NCBI GenBank assembly: GCA_950022655.1
Contig: OX465580.1
Location: 128,496,099-128,560,098, forward strand
Direction: 5' to 3'
Length of the DNA: 64,000 nucleotides
Origin: Alentia gelatinosa
Lineage: Eukaryota > Annelida > Polychaeta > Phyllodocida > Polynoidae
Positions 30,240 through 40,503 of the stretch are shown here, piece by piece. The position numbers and the translations under genes were made by a program. How positions within the stretch are numbered: position 1 is the stretch's first letter; each line of letters opens with the position of its first letter. The notes beneath the pieces are model-generated. The model saw only the letters and a program-made list of their open reading frames with translations, was not told the DNA's origin and made no database searches.

Positions 30240-30502
30240 GGCCTGGCGGCCACCTACTACGATAGAAATCTAGACCTACAGATATTGGACCGATACAAAA
30301 AAGCAAATATTGGAGACATATCGGGAAGGTGCAAAATGAAGGTCCACCATGCATCGTAAGGGGTTTTCTTTCGGTGCCTAATCGCAGAAACGTGGTCAAC
30401 TGCCCCGATATTAGGAGACCTTCCGACGCGATTTTGATTTTCTATCGGGAGGTGCATCGTAGACCATATCGGAGCCATATCGTAGTAGGTGGATGCCAGG
30501 CC
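30240..30502. mobile_element. TACGATA-word Harbinger-like MITE, copy 1
   Basis: A 263-bp element with ends GGCCTGGCGGCCACCTACTA and TAGTAGGTGGATGCCAGGCC, flanked by TAA (30237-30239 and 30503-30505). The interior carries CCGATA and TATCGG words. Related copies are at 37406, 42472, 60492, 62828 and 63979. Confidence 0.9.
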
Positions 30503-30505
30503 TAA

Positions 30506-31335
30506 CCCTTCGTTGAAACAATACGATACATTCACAATCCATCAATGATAAATGGTCATTTGTGCTTGGACTTAAATTATCATATTGTTGCCAGCTTTCG
30601 TTGTCAGTAAGTCACTTTCGATAGTTTTACCTTTCGCAGCTGCCTTTTAAAAAATACAGAGTTTGGTACATTACTTTGGTATGCAATTATGAAATTTAGA
30701 AATTCAAGCATAACTTTAAAGTCTGGTACACTACATCCTAGCACACTCCTCGTTGCTTTCCATTGCTCACCGGAACATAGTTTCCCTCTATTCCGATATA
30801 GTCTATTAGGTAAAACATCAATTTATTATCTAATGTATAAAGTGTATTGTCTAGTATATATATTATGTTGTATAGTATATAGAGTGTGCATTGTAGAACT
30901 GGGTCTGCTTTACAAACAGCAGTTACCATCCTAGTCTCCATTGTGTAACTTTGTGACTACATTGAAGCATGCCTCGCGTGGTGCTTCGAAATCTGTGCAA
31001 AGCTCAAACGTGTAATACAGTCCAAAGTCCTAGCGTAGACTTCAAACTACTCCAGAGCTCATTGATATCTTTTTGATCTTTTGCTGTACCCGACTGCATT
31101 ACCTAAACTGGCCAGTATTCATTTCACTGAGGAAGGTAAGTGGCATGAGGCTCGCATCTCGTATCCTACTCTGTGACATACCTTATCCATCAGGCTCAGG
31201 TTAGCAATGTCTGATCTGTATTTCATACACTTCACATCAGACGTGCGCCGTATCTTTGTCGCAGATATCAGGTGGCCATCAGAGGTACGTACATATCATG
31301 ATAGGTTTTTGGTCGTTTCTCTTGCTGCACGTAGA
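30506..31335. other. No recognised gene
   Basis: Open frames are short (81 codons at most) and unrecognised. (TA)-rich near 30840-30890. Confidence 0.4.
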
Positions 31336-31344
31336 TATGATGAA

Positions 31345-31572
31345 AAGTTTTCTCCATTGGCTTAACGTTAGGAACTCGTATTCCACGGCCGTGAAGGTAG
31401 TGTACCCAATACTCAATGGGTAATTTGGTGAGGTATGTTATCAGTAAGTGATGTTATGCGGGGCGAGGTAAAATCAGAAACCCACTTGATGAAAATAACT
31501 TGGTCGATCACTACGTAAATCACTCAGCTTTGCTTTGTGAGTTACTCCGCAGTCAAACTTAGTGGAGCACGG
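31345..31572 (-). repeat. Twin-hairpin element, subfamily TH-1, copy 3, truncated
   Basis: Reverse orientation: CTCCATTGGCTTAACGTTAGG, the second hairpin with ACGGCCGTGAAGG, TTGAGTATTGGG reversed, GGGGCGAGGTAAAATCAGAA, then the long stem with the tip GCAAAGC on the minus strand (31527-31533). The outer arm stops where the element at 31577 begins. Confidence 0.8.
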
Positions 31573-31576
31573 ACCA

Positions 31577-31893
31577 GCCTGGGAACTGTTTCAGTAGTCT
31601 CGCGACATTAGGCCTAGACAAACATCAACAGCGGCACCAACAGTGCAAGCAACAGTGGAAAAAGACTAGCAAATATCTGAAGATCGAAGTGGCCAATCTT
31701 CTTCATATTTGGAACGATTATAGATTATATGTATACCCTACTCATGTTAAAGTGTCATTGCTTAATTCCTAAGAAAGGTGAGTGAAACTCTGTGTGTCAT
31801 TGATTGCAATCTTGTGATCTGTCCGTATGATGTCACAGACGCCATCTGGACATGTCACGAAACTACTGAAACAGGTCCCAGGTTATATCCATG
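31577..31893. mobile_element. ACCTGTTTCACTAG-end element, copy 2
   Basis: Ends CCTGGGAACTGTTTCAGTAG and CTACTGAAACAGGTCCCAGG form a 30-bp inverted repeat with few mismatches. CACCAACAGTGCAAGCAACA and GACGCCATCTGGACATGTCA recur at 54.5 kb. It abuts a truncated twin-hairpin element. Confidence 0.75.
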
Positions 31894-32228
31894 TCGTGAG
31901 TTTCCTTCTACATACTTGATATTGATATCTTTTAAAACAATAGGGCATTTTCTGCATCCTTACCCTAGAACTTTTGGTAAATAGAGTGACCTATAAACTA
32001 TCTGGAGGCGGTGAAGGCAGATGGTACCTGGGTGTGAACTTAATTAGGGAGCCCGTAACTTAATAGCAATAGGAAAAGAGTAACTATATTACTAGAAAGA
32101 ATGATTTTTATTATATACCTATGCACAAAGTCAGAGTAAATACATACTGCTCCTAGGGGTATAGTAATTGTACACAGATTGCACTGAACGCTGTGAAACG
32201 TTGTACTGGTTACCTTGGATAGTGACAT
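31894..32228. other. No recognised gene
   Basis: AT-rich; no domain recognised. Confidence 0.4.
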
Positions 32229-32470
32229 ATTGCACGCTTTGAGTGACAAAATTCACGCTTTGAACTACAGATTGCACGCTTTGAAGAAATAACGCATTCT
32301 GATTGGTCGAGAGGCCGAAAACAGAATTCTAGGCGCAAGATTCAAAAATGGCGGATCACTTCACTTTGCGAGTTCCATGGCGTCGTACAGTAACCACGGA
32401 GCGAGTTAGTGTGAAAATACATCAAACATCGAGTAAATCTACCCCGTATTGGCACCATCACTATGGTTTC
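32229..32470 (+). promoter_or_regulatory. Possible promoter and start exon (CCAAT, ATGGCGG, 3x21-bp motif)
   Basis: CACGCTTTGA occurs three times with exact 21-bp spacing (32233, 32254, 32275). A reverse CCAAT box (TGATTGGTCG, about 32303) follows. Then comes AAAAATGGCGGATC, matching the YY1-like start signal found around animal translation starts. The frame from that ATG (32348) runs 42 codons (MADHFTLRVPWRRT...) to a stop, too short to identify and perhaps spliced. A housekeeping-type promoter is plausible but unproven. Confidence 0.35.
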
Positions 32471-33464
32471 GCATAGTATTAATACTAAAATGATGAATAT
32501 GACATAAGATAATGAGCAGGCATCAGAGCATGATTAAAAAGAATTATGTTACACATCTAGCGGTGTTTTTTGGTTTCAACAGTTTCATCATAAGGAATTC
32601 TAGAACCCAAGAAAAACCGATACAGATAGCAAATCAGAGATCGAGCTCCAGGGAAATTAATTAGAAATTGCTGCCAACTCTGACACGCTGAAGTCAAGAC
32701 ATGGTGACTTTTACTTGACAGTCGGCGGCACATTTTAAAGCGGCCATGTTTGAAACTGAGCCTTGATGAGTGATTAGTGGGAGCAACCAGTTATTAATGA
32801 CCAACTTCCAATTTCCAGAAGCCATCATTTCCCATGTTATTTTCAAATTCTGCTAGAGACAAGCTTCATACGAGCGGTGCTGTCGGTCGTCATGTGATTC
32901 CCCTCATCGCTTGAAGGATAGAATCACTTTTATGTAAAGGTTTATTGAGTCGCATAATCTTCCGTGTGGATGATTTTCTTCAAACAATACAATCAAGGGT
33001 GTTTTAAAAAAAAACCCTTTTGTTTAACCTTTATTTTCGAGTCGTTCTACTCGCCATATGCACCGTTCCTTTTCACAATAAAAGAGTATGCTATCATATC
33101 GTATTGAAATAAACCATAATTAGGTGAAGGTACCTTAAATATGCTGTTTTAGCGAATAAATGTAGTATAGACAAGTACATTTACACAGGTAACCAGAAAT
33201 GGCTATTCATAACGTCATAGACTTAAAATCAATTTACAAAAGGAAAACTAAAATTTGAAGTGATTGAATAAGAAAAACGTCTTGCCTGCTCAGAGGAAAA
33301 TAGCGAAGTTGTGAGCAAAGTGGAAAACACGTGACATACTGAAATTTCCCGTGCATACTTATTTGAATTACTCTTAAATGTACCATTGCGCACAATCAGT
33401 TCAACAAGGTAAACACTGCGAAATACTGCAGGACAGATACTAAAGAGAAAACTAATGGGAGTTT
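32471..33464. other. No recognised gene
   Basis: No open frame above 70 codons with a recognisable domain. If the promoter at 32.3 kb is real, this is its downstream intron. Confidence 0.4.
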
Positions 33465-33742
33465 AGGGTCAGAGCTTGCATCCCATCTAGTTTAGATTTG
33501 AATCGTTTGATAATTCACAAGGCGAAGTCGCATGAATCACATAGCGATTCAAACGAGATGGGATGGAGCTCTGACTCTATATCGGTTTTTGAATCCATCT
33601 CACCCTTCACATTGACTGGTTGGCTAACATTTATGACTAACCCCCCAATATGTATTTTTCCTAAATACTCAATGGGGGTTGGATATGAGTTCCCAATGTT
33701 CAGTCTATGGGGGAAATAATACCAGGGGTGAGATAGATCAGA
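33465..33742 (+). repeat. Twin-hairpin element, subfamily TH-6, copy 2
   Basis: Stem GGGTCAGAGCTTGCATCCC / GGGATGGAGCTCTGAC, tip GCGAAGT (33522-33528), ATCTCACCCTTCACATTGAC, then ACTCAATGGGGGTTGGATAT, CCCAATGTTCAGTCTATGGG and the closing GGGGTGAGATA. Complete second module. Confidence 0.88.
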
Positions 33743-33988
33743 ATACTACTGAGAACATGTTTTAGATTTATAAGATTATAGGACCTATGCTTATCGATCG
33801 GAATCATCTGTATTTGATATTCGTATCATCATGTCCCCAGCATGTGAGTAATTGACGAATATCTCTTCAACATTTGAAAGTGAATAACTGATTATCTTTT
33901 TCTCAACATGTGGATAACGGATTCGTACGTCCTTCAAATGTGACAAAATGATTTCCGCCTCAAAACCTTACTTATAGGGGACATAGTT

Positions 33989-34323
33989 TGGCAACCAACC
34001 CCTTCTACGATATAGGGGTTGGTCGGTTTAAATCACACACGGCATCACTCGGGGTGCGCCTCAAACCAAGTACTTATGTTCTAGATATACTCTAAGACCA
34101 GAAATACTTGATAGGAAATATTCATAGCTCAACAGATTTATAATGAAATCTAGCTTTAATGGTGGTTCTATTCTAAAAGCACACACAAAAGGAAATAATG
34201 AAATAGTAAATTGGCTTCGAGGTTATGACTAAACACACTCTCCAAGCAGTACGAAAAATCTGGAAGGAGAGTAATAAACAGGTCCCGCTACTGGGTCATG
34301 GTGGCCGCTTATTTAACCCGACC
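33989..34323 (-). repeat. Dispersed repeat Q, copy 2
   Basis: Reverse of 5265-5600. GGCAACCAACCCC opens the palindrome, CGGGGTGCGCCTCAAACCA and TGGGTCATGGTGGCCGCTTA follow. Confidence 0.8.
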
Positions 34324-34364
34324 TAATTTTCTGTAGCTCTGGTTGCCAGTGTAATATGGGACAG

Positions 34365-34700
34365 AACCAGTGTTAGTTCATGAAGCTGTCACTAGGTGGC
34401 TAGCAGTATGGCAGACCACTTGGGGGGACAGATCTATATTCTGGCTCTATGTTCAATTGCCTTTCAATGTTTGACCATGGTTTCCTTGACTCTATACACC
34501 CATCCTAGAGCAGGATGAGATACTGATCAAACCCAGGACATGATGTTTTCGACATGGAACACTTTATACACATATGTGAGCAAGGCTAGAGTTGTGACAC
34601 TTCTCAATTATCACTCACTTCTTTTGGACCTCCATTAGTGAAGAACACATACTCGGGGGCATCATGGCCGCCCCTAATAGGCTATATGCCGTATAGATAC
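34365..34700 (+). repeat. Dispersed repeat I, copy 2
   Basis: Matches 12650-13010. It carries an extra segment (AGCAGTATGGCAGACCACTT) after GGTGGC and has small deletions elsewhere. Confidence 0.85.
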
Positions 34701-34739
34701 TCACTCTGACCCGTGCTTTTTTTCTCTTTAGTTGCTGAT

Positions 34740-34930
34740 ATAAGGATAGTTAGATTATGCAATGTGGCACCACCCACCACTGAGTGAAAGCTTGGTCACT
34801 GAGTGAAATCTACTACCCTCAGCGATTTTTCTATACCGACGCACAGTCAGTGGCACCACCGCAGACTTTCTGTGTAACTCAAAAAGTCTAAGCAATCTTC
34901 GTCGGCCAATGGAAAAGGGCCTTAAGTGAA
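34740..34930. mobile_element. TTTTCCACTGGC-family element, partial copy
   Basis: Resembles 28190-28400: GATTATGCAATGTGGCACCA, GTGAAATCTACTACCCTCAG, CCGACGCACAGTCAGTGG and CTTCGTCGGCCAATGGAAAA. The left end is missing. Confidence 0.6.
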
Positions 34931-34937
34931 CTCTCTG

Positions 34938-34978
34938 GCCCGGAACAAAGTGTGTCCACTTACGCGGGGTTTTACTGA
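34938..34978. mobile_element. pogo-like MITE end fragment
   Basis: GGCCCGGAACAAAGTGTGTCC (upstream part) and CTTACGCGGGGTTTTACTG match one end of the MITE at 3838-4015. Confidence 0.6.
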
Positions 34979-35007
34979 ACATACAAATATGTTTAATGAG
35001 ATTCTTA

Positions 35008-35390
35008 ACCCTTTAACAGCAGGAAGATGCCTCCAGGCATTCCCCTGGCTACAGCAGGAAGATGCCTCCAGGCATTCCCCTGGCTACGGCAGGAAGATGC
35101 CTCAAGGCATTTTAGAGGAATCATTGATACTTATATACAAAATTCAATAGATAAAAAGCTAATTGTTCGATTTAAAAGAAATTTTGACAATGTATAAGAG
35201 CCATATTGACCTTTGATTTGGTATAACAAGATATAATCAGTCACCAAGATAAATCACTTAAATCACATGACACATCACATGACAATGCTATTTCTAAAAA
35301 AGTGTGCCTGCCGTAGCAGGGTCTTTTGGGCAGGCAATGCCTGTGTAATGGTGAACCAGGGAACTGGGTGCTGCAGGGAAAGGGTTAAAG
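35008..35390. repeat. TTAACCCTTT-end repeat with 35-bp tandem units
   Basis: TTAACCCTTTAACAGCAGG on the left and CAGGGAAAGGGTTAAAG on the right form inverted ends. GCAGGAAGATGCCTCCAGGC begins at 35021, 35056 and 35091, a 35-bp period with 2.6 copies. The word GCAGG/CCTGC recurs at the right (TGCCTGCCGTAGCAGG). Confidence 0.65.
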
Positions 35391-35891
35391 TCCCTGAACT
35401 GACGATGATATAACAGAGCATCAACAGAATGAAATCACCGACGAATAAGGGAAACAAAGAAAAACATCAAGGATTTGATCTGTAGAGGAAATTCAAGTTA
35501 ACACATTCAAGAGTTGATCTTCCTTACAGAAGAAACTACATTAAAAACTGCTAAGAGCAGACGACAACCACTCTGCAGTGTTCACCGAGGCAGCTGCTAA
35601 AAACTCCTCTCCTCCTCTTTTTTTCAGTTCTTTGCTTGGTACCGCAAGGATTTCTTTAAAAAGATTGTTATCCGTTCCTCTCAGTTCTGAAACACCTAGT
35701 GATTTCTACTTTTTCTCTGTCCGTCTCGGCACTAGACTCACTGATTGTCTTGAGGAAATATCCCCGAAAATCGGAATTTGCGTCGTGATTAGGGGATCCA
35801 ATGTATTGACCTTTTATCCCAGAATACGATGGTTAGAAAGGATCACTTAGAACTGCCAATTGTCATGTCATTGTTTTTACAAAGTAGTATC
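35391..35891. other. No recognised gene
   Basis: A 90-codon frame (35578-35850, plus strand) has no recognisable domain. Nothing else is evident. Confidence 0.4.
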
Positions 35892-35901
35892 TTTTATCCT
35901 A

Positions 35902-37030
35902 CACTGTAAAAAAAAATTCCGTAGATTTTACGGTTTTTCTCTGGCAACTGGGGTGCCAGGGGAATACCGTAAATTTTACAGGTGACCGTAATATATTTCT
36001 GACCGTAAATTTTAACTGTACTGAGCCGTATTTTCATAGCGGTTTAAACCTGTAATATATCACAGACCATAAATCTTAACTGTAATAAACTGTATTTTGG
36101 TAACGGTTCAAACCAGTAAATATGAAAATGCAAAGCTGTATGAAATAAACTACAAATGTTTATGAATGGCCCTGTAATATGCATATAATATAAATCTTGT
36201 TATTAAAGGTATCAAGGGAGCCATCCATAAAGTATGTACCAGAATTTCACAAAAAATAGACCCCCTATCCCTCCTCCAAATATTGTATGCGATAGAACAA
36301 AGTAGGAGCATATGCAAAATTACCTAAATTCTTGACCCCTTACCCCCCCCCCCCCCCCATCCCAATTCATACATAATTTATGCATGGCCCATAGGGGATA
36401 TTCAATATATCAGCATAATAGTGAATATTTTGTGATAGCTACCATCATACATATCCTAGCAGTATATTGGATCATCAATATCATTTATCACTATCAATGA
36501 TATTTTTACATTTAAGTTTTTCAACTCTAATGTTATTAGTGCAGACTGTATCACTGGAATACTCATCAGAATCTGACAGTATAAAGCTGCATTTTATATG
36601 CTAGGACGAAATCAATCCTGCTTATGTTTTAGAAATGTCCTGTGAAAGTGGTGTTTAATCCTTTGAATAATGTTAATGTCCTCAAAACTTGTGAATGAAT
36701 GTGGTTTAAATGGCAGAAATCTTACAGGAGATAAATGAATATCTATTACACATTTTGATGAAGTTAACTCCTGGAATTTAAAATATTCACTACTTTGATT
36801 TGCTGCCAATACTGGAGTTATTCTAAGTGTATCTGATGTATCCATATTTACTGTTTCATACTGTAAACTGACTGTATATTGGGTGGATTACAGTCCTGAA
36901 TATGTTAAATGTTCAAAACCTTTTTTTTTATGTCAAATATACGGTATGGAACTGTAGATAAGATTACAGTGATAAACCGTCCACGTTTACAGAAGTATCC
37001 TGTATATTTTACTGAATTTTTTTTACAGTG
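35902..37030. mobile_element. CACTA/EnSpm-like MITE, TA duplication, nested
   Basis: A 1129-bp element with ends CACTGTAAAAAAAAATTC and GAATTTTTTTTACAGTG. TA lies on both sides (35900-35901 and 37031-37032). CACTG ends are of the CACTA type, though the usual duplication is 3 bp and only 2 bp are evident here. Near the left end CCGTAAATTTTA-type words repeat, and a GGCAACTGGGGTGCCAG palindrome is present. A 77-codon minus-strand frame (36612-36845) is unrecognised. Confidence 0.85.
36216..36390. mobile_element. GGGCCATCCATAAAGTA-end MITE inside the CACTA-type element
   Basis: Left end GGGAGCCATCCATAAAGTAT, right end ATACATAATTTATGCATGGCCC: the same ends as the 88-bp element at 39122-39209, more diverged. 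The centre holds a C-run (36343-36358). Confidence 0.7.
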
Positions 37031-37405
37031 TACCCCTAATAAAAAACGCCATATGCTTAACATGGGATTTGTTTATGTCACGGGTGTGACATAATTTGCT
37101 GTTTATGCCACTACTTTCTGATACTGAAAAAATATGGAAACGGGGTAGGATAAAATCTAGACGCCACTCGTTTGAGTTTGAGCTCATTTATGCCACTCAT
37201 TTTGTTGGCTCCGTAATGTCACTTGTCTTCGTCTCGTGAAATTATGGAGCCAACAAAATGTGTGGCATAAATAAACTGAGACTCAAACTCGTGACGTCTC
37301 TTCATAATATCTATGCCAGAAAGTACATTGAATTATAACCTCTCCTGTGCAAGTGGTAGTTGACTCGTACCACCATACTGTGCCAGACTTTATACTTTAC
37401 AGTAA

Positions 37406-37687
37406 GGCCCGGCGTCCACCTACTACGATAGAAATTTAGACCTACCGATGTGGCACCGATACAAAAAGCGAATATCGGAGACATATCGGGAAGGTGGAAA
37501 ATCGTAGACATATGTCTAGACATGCCAATCCACCACGCATTGTATGGGTTTTTTATCGGTGTCTAATCGCAGAAATGTGGTCAACTGCTCCATTATTAGG
37601 TGACCTTCCGACGCGATTTTGATTTTGCATCGGAAGGTGCATCGTAGGGCATATCGGTGCCATATCGTAGTAGATGGACGCCGGGCC
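37406..37687. mobile_element. TACGATA-word Harbinger-like MITE, copy 2
   Basis: A 282-bp element with ends GGCCCGGCGTCCACCTACTA and TAGTAGATGGACGCCGGGCC. TAA on the left (37403-37405), TTA on the right (37688-37690), both of the TWA type. Confidence 0.9.
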
Positions 37688-37690
37688 TTA

Positions 37691-37865
37691 GACATGTTAT
37701 CGTGCGCTCCACATGAAGCCTGCAGACCTCCATTCCCGTGTGTAGATGTAGTTGACACCCTGGTGAGGAGAACAACCCTGGCCTGGCTTCTCTCATTACC
37801 GCACCATGCTTACCTTACCCGCAGGGAACATACACACGCATGCATAGACTGGCTTCAGTCCTTGT
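37691..37865. other. Unassigned, contains a CAGTCCCTG-like word
   Basis: GACTGGCTTCAGTCCTTGTATCC (37848 onward) resembles the palindrome at 38265-38404. Otherwise unrecognised. Confidence 0.35.
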
Positions 37866-38215
37866 ATCCCCTCCACTAGACTTGCTCAAGTCTTTGACTA
37901 TGAACATTCGTTAAATGATTAATCAAAATCAGAATTAGGTTCATTAAAGTATGCATCCTTCTCTGACTGGCCCATGAATCAAAGACTTGTCCAGTAGGAA
38001 CAGAATCTCCTGTTTATGGCCCCAGGTCGCTCCCTGAAGCCCTATACCTCCTCCCACCCCCCCCCCCCCCCCACCCTCCTCCTCCTGTTCCCTGGCCGTC
38101 TGTGTTGTCATAGCAATAAATTTAGCCTGTTCCTGACTGTGACCTGATTGAGATAAAAGTGATAGGGTATTAATCTCCGAGAAGATATCTTGACTAGTAG
38201 CCATGATATCTGTAT
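37866..38215 (-). repeat. Dispersed repeat O, copy 1
   Basis: Reverse of 40980-41310: AGACTTGCTCAAGTCTTTGA, GGCCCATGAATCAAAGACTTG, a C-run, CTGTTCCCTGGCCGTCTGTG and TTGACTAGTAGCCATGATATC. Confidence 0.8.
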
Positions 38216-38264
38216 GGAGAGTGTTGGAATACTGGAGCTAAACAGTGCCCAAACTCCAACACCA

Positions 38265-38404
38265 TTGCCGATTGTACCAGTCCCTGTATCCCAGCGAGGA
38301 GGGTAGCCATAAGATGCAGGGACTGGAGCCAGTCTACCCCTCCACCTACCGTACCCCTCTTCGCCCTGATACAGGGACTGGTATAGACTGACAGTCCCTG
38401 CATC
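38265..38404. repeat. CAGTCCCTG-word palindromic repeat
   Basis: ACCAGTCCCTGTATCC, ATGCAGGGACTGG, CAGGGACTGGTATAGAC and CAGTCCCTGCATCC alternate in orientation within 140 bp. The same words recur at 40413-40512. Confidence 0.7.
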
Positions 38405-38575
38405 CTATGGCTACCAACACAGGCGGCCAGAGAACTGGAGGAGGGGGTAGGGGTAGGGGTATGAGAAGGTGTTGTGTTACAGGGAGCGACTGGGGGTCAC
38501 ATACAGGAGGTTCTGTTCCTACTGGACAAGTCTTTGATTCGTGGGCCAGTCTGAGAAGGATTACTCTTTCGTTGA
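38405..38575 (+). repeat. Dispersed repeat O, copy 2, partial
   Basis: ACACAGGCGGCCAGAGAACTG, a G-rich run, GTGTTACAGGGAGCGACTGG and ACAAGTCTTTGATTCGTGGG, as at 41090-41230. Confidence 0.75.
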
Positions 38576-38689
38576 TTTGGTATATCTACCCTCCCAACTA
38601 ATACCCTCTCTTCCTGGCAGGCCTGTTGTTTGAAAACGTAAACATTGAGTCGAGATTTTAAAAGGCCACAGGCGAGATTTATTGCTCTG

Positions 38690-38870
38690 ACAACATAACT
38701 CCCAGGAAACTGAGGGAGGGGTAGGAGGAGGTGTGGGGTTACAGGGAACGGCTGGGATTGCAATCTACAGGAGGTTTCGTTTCTAATGGACAAGTCTTTG
38801 ATTCCTGGACCAATCACACTGCAACATACTTTGTCGTAATTTTGTTTAATCATGAATGTCTTTAAGCAAG
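38690..38870 (+). repeat. Dispersed repeat O, copy 3; empty site for the 88-bp MITE
   Basis: ACAAGTCTTTGATTCCTGGAC is followed by CACACTGCAACATACTTTGTCG and TAATCATGAATG, reading straight through the point that is interrupted at 39119-39212 in the next copy. Confidence 0.8.
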
Positions 38871-38879
38871 TCTGGACCT

Positions 38880-39093
38880 GGGGGCAGTTGAATAATCTAG
38901 GATCATATGTAAAGACACTCGTCCGTACCTTTGTACAAGGGTTATCGTTTGATAGTATTTAAGTTTTTTTGCTAAGACAGTATCGCACACCCATAAAGTC
39001 GTCCATAAGTATTCAACGAAGTTGACCCACATTGTCCCTGGCTGTCTATGACATACAGAAAAAGGGTCTTCATGTACCCTAGATTATTCAATA
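38880..39093. mobile_element. AATAATCTAGG-end element
   Basis: Ends GTTGAATAATCTAGGATCAT and CCTAGATTATTCAA form an inverted pair; GGGTCTTCATGTACC and CATTGTCCCTGG are shared with copies at 19030, 57216 and 63138. The outermost part resembles GGGGCCCGTT, seen at 63141. Confidence 0.7.
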
Positions 39094-39095
39094 AG

Positions 39096-39263
39096 GCCCA
39101 GTCACACTGCAACATGCTTTAGGGGCCATCCATAAAGTACGTACGCACTGAGGGGGGTGGGGGGTCCAAAATTTCTGGAATTCTGCGTACGTACTTTATG
39201 GATGGCCCCTTATCGTAATTTTGTTCAATCATGAATGCCCATAATCGAAGACTTGAGCAAGTC

Positions 39264-39265
<2 letters not shown>
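39096..39265 (+). repeat. Dispersed repeat O, copy 4 (right end), interrupted
   Basis: CAGTCACACTGCAACATGCTT, then the 88-bp MITE, then TCGTAATTTTGTTCAATCATG and the right end GACTTGAGCAAGTCTAA. Confidence 0.8.
39122..39209. mobile_element. 88-bp MITE with TTA duplication
   Basis: Near-perfect terminal inverted repeats of about 27 bp, starting GGGGCCATCCATAAAGTACG, surround a 34-bp G-rich centre. TTA lies on both sides (39119-39121 and 39210-39212). The empty target is copy 3 of repeat O. The 3-bp TWA duplication suggests a Harbinger-type mobiliser. The high arm identity implies recent insertion. Confidence 0.92.

Positions 39266-39359
<94 letters not shown>
39266..39359 (+). repeat. (AC)47 microsatellite
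   Basis: Uninterrupted AC dinucleotide run of 94 bp, directly at the right end of repeat O. The open frame over it is an artefact. Confidence 0.98.
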
Positions 39360-39361
<2 letters not shown>

Positions 39362-39379
39362 CTATGTCTTCATCACCTC

Positions 39380-39500
39380 GGCGCATGCGCGTGCAGACTT
39401 ACAGCACCCGCCGCTAGGGGGCCTCCGCCAATTATGTCACGTGACTAGCATAGCGTTCCGGGAATTCTGGGACAGGCTTCTTTCCGGTTCAGTGATTTGA
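39380..39500 (+). promoter_or_regulatory. Promoter-like block with CTCF-like site
   Basis: CCGCTAGGGGGCC (39411-39423) fits the CTCF core. TCACGTGAC (about 39438), TTTCCGGTTC (ETS-like, about 39482) and TGATTGGAA (reverse CCAAT, about 39498) follow within 90 bp. A 93-codon frame from ATG 39524 to 39802 lies downstream but has no recognisable domain. Confidence 0.3.
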
Positions 39501-39894
39501 TTGGAAAAAGGAGACTCCCAGTAATGGAGGGGAGGTGCGAGTCGGTACCTGAATATGGACAATGGGGATTGGCGTATGGGGCCCTTACAGATATATATGT
39601 ACACCCCCTTAGGGGCACTGCCGATAAAAGAGCCCCAGATTATAGAGCCGAGGATGCCTTTTACCGTGGGGACGGTGTGGGTGTCGCATGTTGTGATTTG
39701 ATAATAAGATGGGGAGTCTGTCCCGCGGGGTGGCTAACTCTCACTAAGGGTATTGTAGAGTATAGATACTGGGGAACACCAGAGGGGTTTAATCACTCCT
39801 GATATCACTGTCCGACCTTCTGTCACACGTCTCCGAGCTATAGTATCATTCCGTTTCATTCGTGATGATCTTTTCTGGTCAGAGTATTGCACAG
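39501..39894. other. Unrecognised open frame and flank
   Basis: The frame 39524-39802 (plus) codes for a protein with no family I recognise. Its GC content is above its surroundings and no splice evidence is visible. It may be coding or may be part of a repeat. Confidence 0.3.
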
Positions 39895-39965
39895 ATCAAA
39901 GTGGGATTCACACGGTGGGATTCATGTACCTCACAGAGTGTTTGTCTGAGACAAATCCTGCTGGA
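39895..39965 (+). repeat. Dispersed repeat U, copy 2
   Basis: GGGATTCATGTACCTCACAG and GTGTTTGTCTGAGACAAATC, shared with 29385-29445 and 41335-41400. Confidence 0.7.
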
Positions 39966-40412
39966 ATTTGTTCAGGCCGACCTCTAGGAAAGCTAGCGAA
40001 ACATATCTTTGTCCACCGTGTGTGTTGGACCGCTCCAACGAAGAGCGTCACCTAGAGACGATTGTACCAAGTCAATGTACCAATAAAAAAAAAATCTGAA
40101 ATAAACTTTATTTCTAATGTGGCCGAGACACTAAGCTAGGACCGTGCGCTTTATGGCACCTTTTAATCAGACTCCTGAAGAGACATTTGTTGAAACTGTG
40201 TTAACTGTGTAAACGTCTACACTGAAACATATAAGTTACCTCAGGTTGTTGACGCCCTGCTCAAACCCATAGTAACTTGACCCCAACATCGCTACCATAG
40301 CTTTGTTGACACTGAGACATCACGTCACTTAGGGAAAATTCGATGATTACAGCGCAGCCGTGTGCAGATAGGCCTAGCCTCGTTCCACCAGGAAGGATGG
40401 CATTCACACAGG
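39966..40412. other. No recognised gene
   Basis: No domain or repeat end recognised. Confidence 0.4.
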
Positions 40413-40500
40413 GAAAAGTAGACTGGCCTCAGTCCCTGTGTCCTACCCCTCCACCCCTTCTGAGTGACACAGGGACTGACACAGGGACTGGTCTCATCCG
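40413..40500. repeat. CAGTCCCTG-word palindromic repeat, copy 2
   Basis: GGCCTCAGTCCCTGTGTCC is answered by ACACAGGGACTGACACAGG. Related to 38265-38404. It abuts the GTCG-word element. Confidence 0.65.
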
Positions 40501-40503
40501 TAA

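Larger units (their letters stand above)
35892..37316 (-). repeat. Twin-hairpin element, subfamily TH-5, interrupted
   Basis: Joining 35892-35901 with 37033 onward gives TTTTATCCTACCCCTAATAA, the normal edge of this family; the CACTA-type element splits it at TA. Then CGCCATATGCTTAACATGGG, GGGGTAGGATAAAA (37142-37155) and the long stem GTTTGAGTTTGAGCTCATTT / AATAAACTGAGACTCAAAC. On the minus strand the tip is ACGAAGA (37226-37232), diverged from GCGAAGC at both outer bases. TTTATGCCACT is shared by both modules (37102-37112 and 37187-37197). Confidence 0.88.

Noticed and set aside
39235..39417. Open frame made of His-Thr repeats
   Set aside because: Translation of the (AC)47 microsatellite.
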